Of a stretch of 64,000 nt of DNA, positions 58,004-64,000 are shown in pieces; the first letter of the stretch is position 1, and each line of letters begins with the position of its first letter. The position numbers and the translations under genes were made by a program. The notes below the pieces were generated by a model. The model was not told where the DNA came from, made no database searches, and worked only from the letters and a program-made list of their open reading frames with translations. Origin of the DNA: Capsaspora owczarzaki ATCC 30864 (Eukaryota > Opisthokonta > Filasterea); NCBI RefSeq assembly GCF_000151315.2, contig NW_011887294.1:591710-655709 (forward strand). The letters run 5' to 3'.

Positions 58004-59697
58004 CAATGTAATTTTTTTCATTTTGTCCCTTTTCATTTTTCCTTTTTCATTTCGAGCTCAAAAACTGAAACATTTTCTCGTTTTGGGTTTTTGGTTCAGT
58101 TTTTTTTTTTTTTTTTTTATTATTCCCGGTTTTTTTTTTTCCTGTGTTTGACGGTAAACTGTGTTTGTCCTCAACTTGGACAATCCGCCTCTGTTCAGAG
58201 CGGCTTGGTCGCTCCACCCCACTTTGCAGAATAGAAGCCCTGTCCGCAGAAGGGGCAAACGCGGGGGTGCACAAGCAACGGATGGACGAGAGGTTTTTTC
58301 GCATCACGATTTTCGTTTCAGCTGTTTGGCGCTTTTTTTTTTTTTTTTTTGTTCAACTGTCGAACAAGAAGAAAAACCGCCGCCTCGGCTTGCGTGCTGC
58401 GCCTGTTGCAGCCTTCACAGCCGAGCAGCGTTGCCTCTCCCGTACATCGCTTCACTCTCTTCATCGCTGCGTGGAGACGCAGCTGCGGTGCTCGTGGCAC
58501 TCGGCAATCGCCGTCGTCCTCCCAATTTTCCGTGTGCCAATCATGCCGCGTTTTCTTTTTTTTTTTTCTTTTCTTTTTTTTTGAAGTGCTGTGCGCCATC
58601 GCCCTTGCCCCTCTTCCCCCTTCCATGCCTTGCTCCAGCCTCGTGCTGTCTCGCTCGCCATCTCTCTGCACACGCAATGATTGACTGCGTTGGGGGCTCC
58701 GTGCTTCTTTTGTCTCAGCGCTCAGTGTTGTCTGTGGTGCTTGTGGCACACGCGACAACTCGCCCCAATCTCTTCCTTTTTTTTTTTTCGTTTTTTTTTT
58801 TTTTTCATTTTCCGCTTGCGAAACATACAGATCTCGCGATTTTTTTTTTCATTTTTTTCAGTTTTTTGGGGGTTTTTTTGGTTGGTCGATTTCCCTCTGC
58901 ACCCAAACTTCTGACCGGCAAAGAAGAGCGGACAGTGTCTTGGCGTTGCTTCCCGATAAAGTTGTGAATGAGGTGTTGCTCGATCCGTCCTCTGGGCTCA
59001 CAACGCCGTCCGCCTGCGTCGTTCCAGCCAGCAACAGCCAGCAGTGGGAGAAAACGGTCCATCGGGAAAAAAAAAAAAAAAAAGTTTCAAGTTTGTCGAT
59101 TCAACTTGCGACCCACGCTCCGCCTTGCACAGACGGCCGGGCGCTTCCTCTTTTCACCTCGCGCGAGATCGTGCTTTTGTGTATTGGTTTGTGGTGTTTC
59201 GGTTATCCCTTGTGGCTCTGTGGTTTGTCTTGGGAGCAGGCACCTTTTTTCCCTTTTTTTTCCTTTTTTTTTTCCTTTTCCTTTTCCTTTTCCTTTTTTT
59301 TTTTTCTTTTTTCCGATGACTATTTTTTTTTTCATTTCGCGCCTCTTTCAGCGTCCCGCTCCATCACTCCTCCCCCCGTCACTCATCGACACTGCTTGTA
59401 TTGCATGTTTCACTCGATTTGCAACACTCACCTTCTGATTGCTCCTTGTGCGTTTGGCTGCCTCGTTCTCCATTGGTCGTTTTTAGGTTGTTTCTTTTTT
59501 TTTTTTTTTCAAAAAAAAAGACCTTCAACAAATCCAGCGCGCGTTTTTGACAAAACAGCGTCATCAAACAACCGTTCGTTCGTTCGCTTTGGTGCCTCTC
59601 AACTCGCCCTTCCCATCTGTTCCGACACCCAACAACATCCAAAGGCAAATCGACACCTCTATCAATTGTTCTCAACTCCAAAAACAAAAAAACAGCC
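58004..59697. other. Intergenic and SIN3 5' flank, T-rich
   Basis: The region has many T runs (58100-58118, 58125-58140, 58331-58350, 58778-58805, 59490-59508 and others), (CTTTTC)-type repeats near 59270-59300 and pyrimidine-rich DNA. Open frames are dominated by Phe/Ser runs and no domain is visible. It probably contains the promoter and an untranslated leader of SIN3. Confidence 0.6.
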
Positions 59698-60636
59698 ATG
59701 AGCGCGCCGCCAGTTCCAGGAGAACAAGTGATGCAGCAGACGGCCGAGCACATGCCACCAGCTGTGGCCCCGATGATGGTCGTCGCCCCGCCGCAGCCTG
59801 GACAGCCACACGACGAGGAGGCGTATCGCATGCGCAGACACGAGGAGCTCCAGCAGCCAGTCATGTACCAGTCGCCCCTTCAGCAGAGCGTCCAGCCCCC
59901 ACCGTTGCAAGCAGCTCAACAACAGCAGCAGCAACAGCAACAACAGCAACAGCAGTCAGGCGCTGCTGCTGCTGGTGGCCAATCGCAAACCTTCCACAAG
60001 CTCAAAGTGGAGGACGCGCTGTCGTACCTGGACCAGGTCAAGCTCCAATTCATCAACCAGATGCAAGTCTACAACCAGTTCCTCGACATTATGAAGGACT
60101 TCAAATCGCAGAGCATCGACACGCCCGGCGTCATTCTGCGCGTTTCCACCCTCTTTGAGGGCCACCCGGACTTGATTAGCGGCTTCAACACCTTCCTCCC
60201 GCCGGGCTACAAGATTGAGGCGTCGTTGGAAGGAGCCGTCACCGTCCACCAACCGGGCGATCGCGGTCCGCAGCAGATCTATCCCGGGCAGTTGCAGCAC
60301 CTCTTGCCGCGCGTCCCGACACCGCCTACACCTGCCCAACAGGCGCAGGCCCAACAGGCGCAGGCGGCTGTCCAGCAAGCGGCTCGCAAGCAACCCGTCG
60401 AGTTCAATCACGCCATCAACTATGTCAACAAGATCAAAACGCGCTTTTCGCAGCAGCCCGAGACGTACAAGGCCTTCCTTGAGATTCTGCAAACCTACCA
60501 AAAGGAGCAACGCACCATCAAAGAGGTCTACGCCCAAGTCGCCAACTTGTTTGTGTCGCAGCCTGACTTGCTGAACGAGTTTTCCCAGTTTTTGCCAGAG
60601 GCTGTGCCGATTGCCCAGCAAGCACAACAAGCACAG

Positions 60637-60668
<32 letters not shown>

Positions 60669-63600
60669 GCAGCAAGCAGACGGCGTCAATGCGGCTCATA
60701 ACGCGGCTGCGGCTGCCATGAGCGCGATGCCTGCTCCAGCCCATCTCGACGGCGGCGGCAAGGCTCCCGTCATGCGCAACATGGTCCCCGGTCCATCGGG
60801 CCCTGTCCCTATGGACTCGCAGTCCAAGGGCGGCAAGCTTGCCAAGACGACTCGCCGTGGTGCTGCGCCGGCCGGCCCTGCTGCTGCTCCTGCACCCACC
60901 CCCGCCGGCAACCGTCCGCCCTCGCAGCAGCAACCCACGCCGCCACCGCCCCAGGTGCAACCGCACCCCATGTATATGCAGCCCGGTCCGGTGCCCTCCA
61001 ACGCGCCCATGCACCCCATGGCGATGCAACAAGTGGGCATGCAGCCGCAAGCCATGTACCCGCAGCACCCGTATGGCCACCCGATGCCTCAGGCGCCCGG
61101 GCAGCCCCAGCAGCAGTCCCAGCAACAACAACCGCCACAGCAACAGCAGCAACAGCAACAACAACAACAACAACAACAACAACAGCAACAACAGCAGCAG
61201 CAACAACAGCAGCAACAACAACAGCAGCAGCAGCAGCAGACGGCTGGTGGTGCCGCGGCTCTTGGGAAAAAGAACAAGAACAAGGGCAAGGACGGCCCGC
61301 AGGCCGGCTATGGCCAAGCAGATGTCTACCAGCAAAAGATGGCCACGTTTGGTGCGCCTCCGACCGGCGCGCCCTCGTCGATGGGTCAGAACTCTGGGGA
61401 GGAGTTGGTCTTTTTCGAGCGCGTCAAGAAGGCGTTGAACAATCAGCAGGTCTACGAGAACTTTTTGCGCATTCTCAACATGTTCACCAACGACCAAATG
61501 AGCCGAAACGAGCTCGTCATTGCGGTGCAGGGCATCCTTGGCAAGCACGCGGATCTGTTTGAGTGGTTCAAGTCCTTCCTCGGCTTCCCGCTCAACGAGC
61601 AGACAGTGTTGCCGCATCACATGGGCCCGATGGGGTTGATGCAACCCGGCGTCCACCACGCGGCGATGAGTGGACCCATGGGTCCGATCGGCATGGCTCC
61701 CCCGATGAACTCGGCCTCCGCCGCCGCTGCAGCGGCTGCTGCTGCGGGCGCTGCGGGTGGCCATCCGGGCATGATGATGGGAATGCCATCACAGCCAGGA
61801 CAAGCAGGCCCGCATCATCATCATCAGCAGCAGCAGCCGCCCATGTCGCAAGCGCAAGCCCAGCAGCACCAGATGGAGCCGACGCCGTGGCAACCGGTCG
61901 ACTTTAACAAGTGCAAGCGCCTGGGACACAGCTATCGCGCGCTCCCGAACGATTTCATTCTGCCTCGCTGCACTGGCCGCACCGAGTTGTGCGAGTCTGT
62001 GCTCAACGATCAGTGGGTGTCCTTCCCAACCTGGTCGGAAGATACGGTCTTTGCGTCGTCACGCAAGAACGTTCACGAGGAAGCCTTGTATCGCGTCGAG
62101 GACGAACGGTTTGAGTTGGACATGGTGATTGAGGCCAATCTCGCCACGATTCGAGTGCTCGAGCCAATTGCGAAGCGCATTTCCAGTCTGTCCCGCGAAG
62201 ACGCCGCCAAACTGCGTCTGCACAAGAATCTCGGCGGGCAGTCCGAAGTGATTCATCTCAAGGCCATCCAGCGCCTGTATGGCGAGCGTTCTGGCGAGGT
62301 GGTTCAAGCCCTCAAGAAAAACCCTGCCGTGGCCGTGCCGGTGGTGCTTCGTCGTCTCAAGCAAAAGGACGAAGAGTGGCGCCGCGTGCAGCGCGAGTGG
62401 AACAAGATTTGGCGCGACGTCCACGAGCAAAACCGTCTTCGCTCGCTCGACCATCAAGGCCTCACATTCAAACAGACAGACAAGAAGGCGATCGGCAGTC
62501 GCGCGCTCCAGCAAGAAATGGAGACGGCACTCAACGAAGCCAAGACTCGCGCGCGCAGCTCTGTCGTTGGTCGCTCGGCGCCTTCGTCTGCTTCGACAGC
62601 CAGCAATGGGGACGCTTCTGCTTCTGCTGCTACTGCTGCTGCTGCTGCTGCTTCAACCACGAGCAAGACGAATGGTGACGCGGGATCACACGCAACCCCC
62701 CTCACTCCCGCGGAAATCCTCGCCGCGCCCCATCTCAAGTTCTCACTTCCATACGACACCTTGTTCAACGAGGTTGCCAATCTCCTGTCCTACTACCTCA
62801 AGAACATTGCTCCCGCCACCAACAATACCGACAAGGAGCGTGTCGAGCCGCAACTGCCGGCATTCTTGTCTGATTTTTTCGCCCGCGAGCCAGTCACGCC
62901 CGACCCGCTGTTTACCACCGCTGTGACGGATATTTCCACTGGACCTAGTCCCCAACAAGTGTCGACGACCTCGAGTGCAGAGCCCGCCGGCATGGACACG
63001 GCTCCAGATCGCGCTGCAGGAGCGGAAGGGGACGGCTCAGCTGCTGCTGCTGCTGCTGCTACCAGGCCAACCGTCAAGCCCTCGTGGGCTGCCAAGATTC
63101 TTCCTCCAACGGACACGAGCGTGCGAACATTCTACGCCAACCTCCCCTGGTTCTTGTTCTTCCGATTGCTTGCGACGCTGGTGGAGCGTTTGGGCAAGCT
63201 GCGTCAGCATGCCGAGTCGCTTGCTACCGCCTACCTGACCGCTGGCGGGGACAAGACCATGGATCCCGAGATTGCCTGCAAATTGAACGTCAAGGTGGCC
63301 CTCGACTACCAGCCGCACATGTACTGGAGTGCGTTCATCAAGCTCCTCCGCTCCATGCTCGAGAATGAGATTGACCTGACGACCTTTGAGGACTTGTGTC
63401 GCGAGATGTTCACGACCAGTGCCTACCCCGTGTTTACCATTGACAAGCTGCTGCAAACAGTGGCACGCCAGGTGGGTTTTTTTTTTTGGGGGGGGGGGTG
63501 TTTTTCTTGTGTTTGTATTGGAGGGTGGGGGTGGGGCTTCTTGTGGTGGGCCGTCTTTCTGGAATTCAAATCTCACCAAATCCTCTTTGTTCTCTTTTGC

Positions 63601-64000
63601 GTGTGTAGTTGGTGGTCGGCTTTACCGACGATACTGGGTCGCGACTCCTCCAACTCTACCAAACAGAGCGCAGTCGTGTCTCAACTAGCAAAGTCACGGA
63701 CGATGCGTACGCCAACGCTGCCTCCGGGCTGATTGAAGACGCGTGTTACCGAGTGACCTATGTATGTTTCACACTGAAGGTTTTGTGTGGAGGTTGACGC
63801 GGCGCGTGGGTTTTCACTTTTTGTCGTGTTTGGCGGTACATTGTTCTTTTTGTAGAATCCTGTCACGCGCGAAATGGCCTTCTACCTGGTTGATCGCACG
63901 GATGTCATCCCTGCCGATCCGGCTTCTGTTCAAGAACAATGGACTCAGTATGTTGACCGCTATCTCAAAACCGAGGCCGTGGATGACGCGCTACTGGAAC
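59698..64000 (+). CDS. SIN3: SIN3 transcriptional co-repressor scaffold (C-terminus beyond window)
   Basis: Exons 59698-63471, 63609-63761 and 63856 to the window edge; about 1357 residues seen, then truncated. Sin3 is the scaffold of the Sin3-HDAC complex in the nucleus. Three paired amphipathic helix domains are clear: PAH1 (VEDALSYLDQVKLQF then YNQFLDIMKDFKSQSIDTPG; about 102-165), PAH2 (FNHAINYVNKIKTRF then YKAFLEILQTYQKEQRTIKE; about 237-300) and PAH3 (ELVFFERVKKALNN, YENFLRILNMFTNDQMSRNE; about 568-630). The HDAC-interaction domain starts at CKRLGHSYRALPNDF (about 740) and includes LNDQWVSFPTWSEDT, CSG-type CTGRT, LRLHKNLGGQSEVIHLKAIQ and YGERSGEVVQALKKNPAVAV. The C-terminal Sin3a domain begins near SVRTFYANLPWFLFFRLLAT. 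Linkers hold several poly-Gln tracts. Confidence 0.96.
61138..61240 (+). repeat. Poly-Gln tract of about 34 residues in SIN3
   Basis: A mixed CAA/CAG repeat lies between PAH2 and PAH3. The antisense frame gives a long Leu/Cys-rich open frame that is only a shadow. Shorter Gln runs occur at about 59918-59956 and 60625-60676. Confidence 0.92.

Noticed and set aside
59956-61764. 602-codon minus-strand open frame rich in Leu
   Set aside because: It is the complement of SIN3; the Leu and Cys runs are the antisense of CAG/CAA repeats.

Overview
The window is nuclear DNA of a eukaryote. Genes are split by many short introns (mostly about 80-350 bp), nearly all GT-AG with T-rich 3' ends. Coding exons are moderately GC-rich, and intergenic DNA is full of long A or T runs and microsatellites. 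I assembled gene models by hand from splice sites and reading-frame continuity. The gene content mixes animal-type genes (EPG5, a USP8 with USP8-dimer, rhodanese and USP domains, MESD, a Tribbles-like pseudokinase, SIN3, type I PIP5K, USE1) with genes animals lack (an Aro7-type chorismate mutase and a histidine-phosphotransfer protein). That suggests a unicellular relative of animals, for example a Capsaspora-like filasterean. The species is an inference, not a read-out.

Layout. 1-1856 has no clear gene. 2062-6718 (+) is a Rad16/HLTF-type SNF2 ATPase with an internal RING finger. It converges on chorismate mutase (8574-6932, -), followed upstream by the ER SNARE USE1 (10192-8814, -). An HPt phosphorelay protein lies at 11894-12585 (+). 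Then come two minus-strand genes, PIP5K (16072-13258) and a very large EPG5 (28187-17235). EPG5 is head-to-head with an EFM7/NNT1-type methyltransferase (28480-30069, +), one exon of which falls in a 129-base run of N. 30984-31856 (+) is a secreted Cys-rich protein with a one-base frame break. 40952-32074 (-) encodes a 2772-residue protein with acidic DW motifs, TPR-like helices and a C-terminal CHAT/separase-like fold. This is the most novel-looking gene here.

The rest is on the plus strand: a cupredoxin-like surface protein (41975-43256), MESD (43450-44316), USP8 (44535-49314), a poorly resolved stretch with good-looking small exons (49048-51550), a Tribbles-like pseudokinase (52162-53712), an unassigned class I methyltransferase (54083-55458), a divergent cytochrome P450 (55602-58003), and SIN3 (59698 to beyond the window end).

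Several genes fit one cell-biological theme, membrane traffic and degradation: USE1 (retrograde fusion at the ER), PIP5K (PI(4,5)P2), EPG5 (autophagosome-lysosome fusion), USP8 (endosomal deubiquitination) and MESD (ER folding). They are not an operon, and their proximity is probably incidental. Chromatin genes (SNF2-RING, SIN3) flank the window. No tRNA, rRNA, CRISPR array or transposon was recognised.
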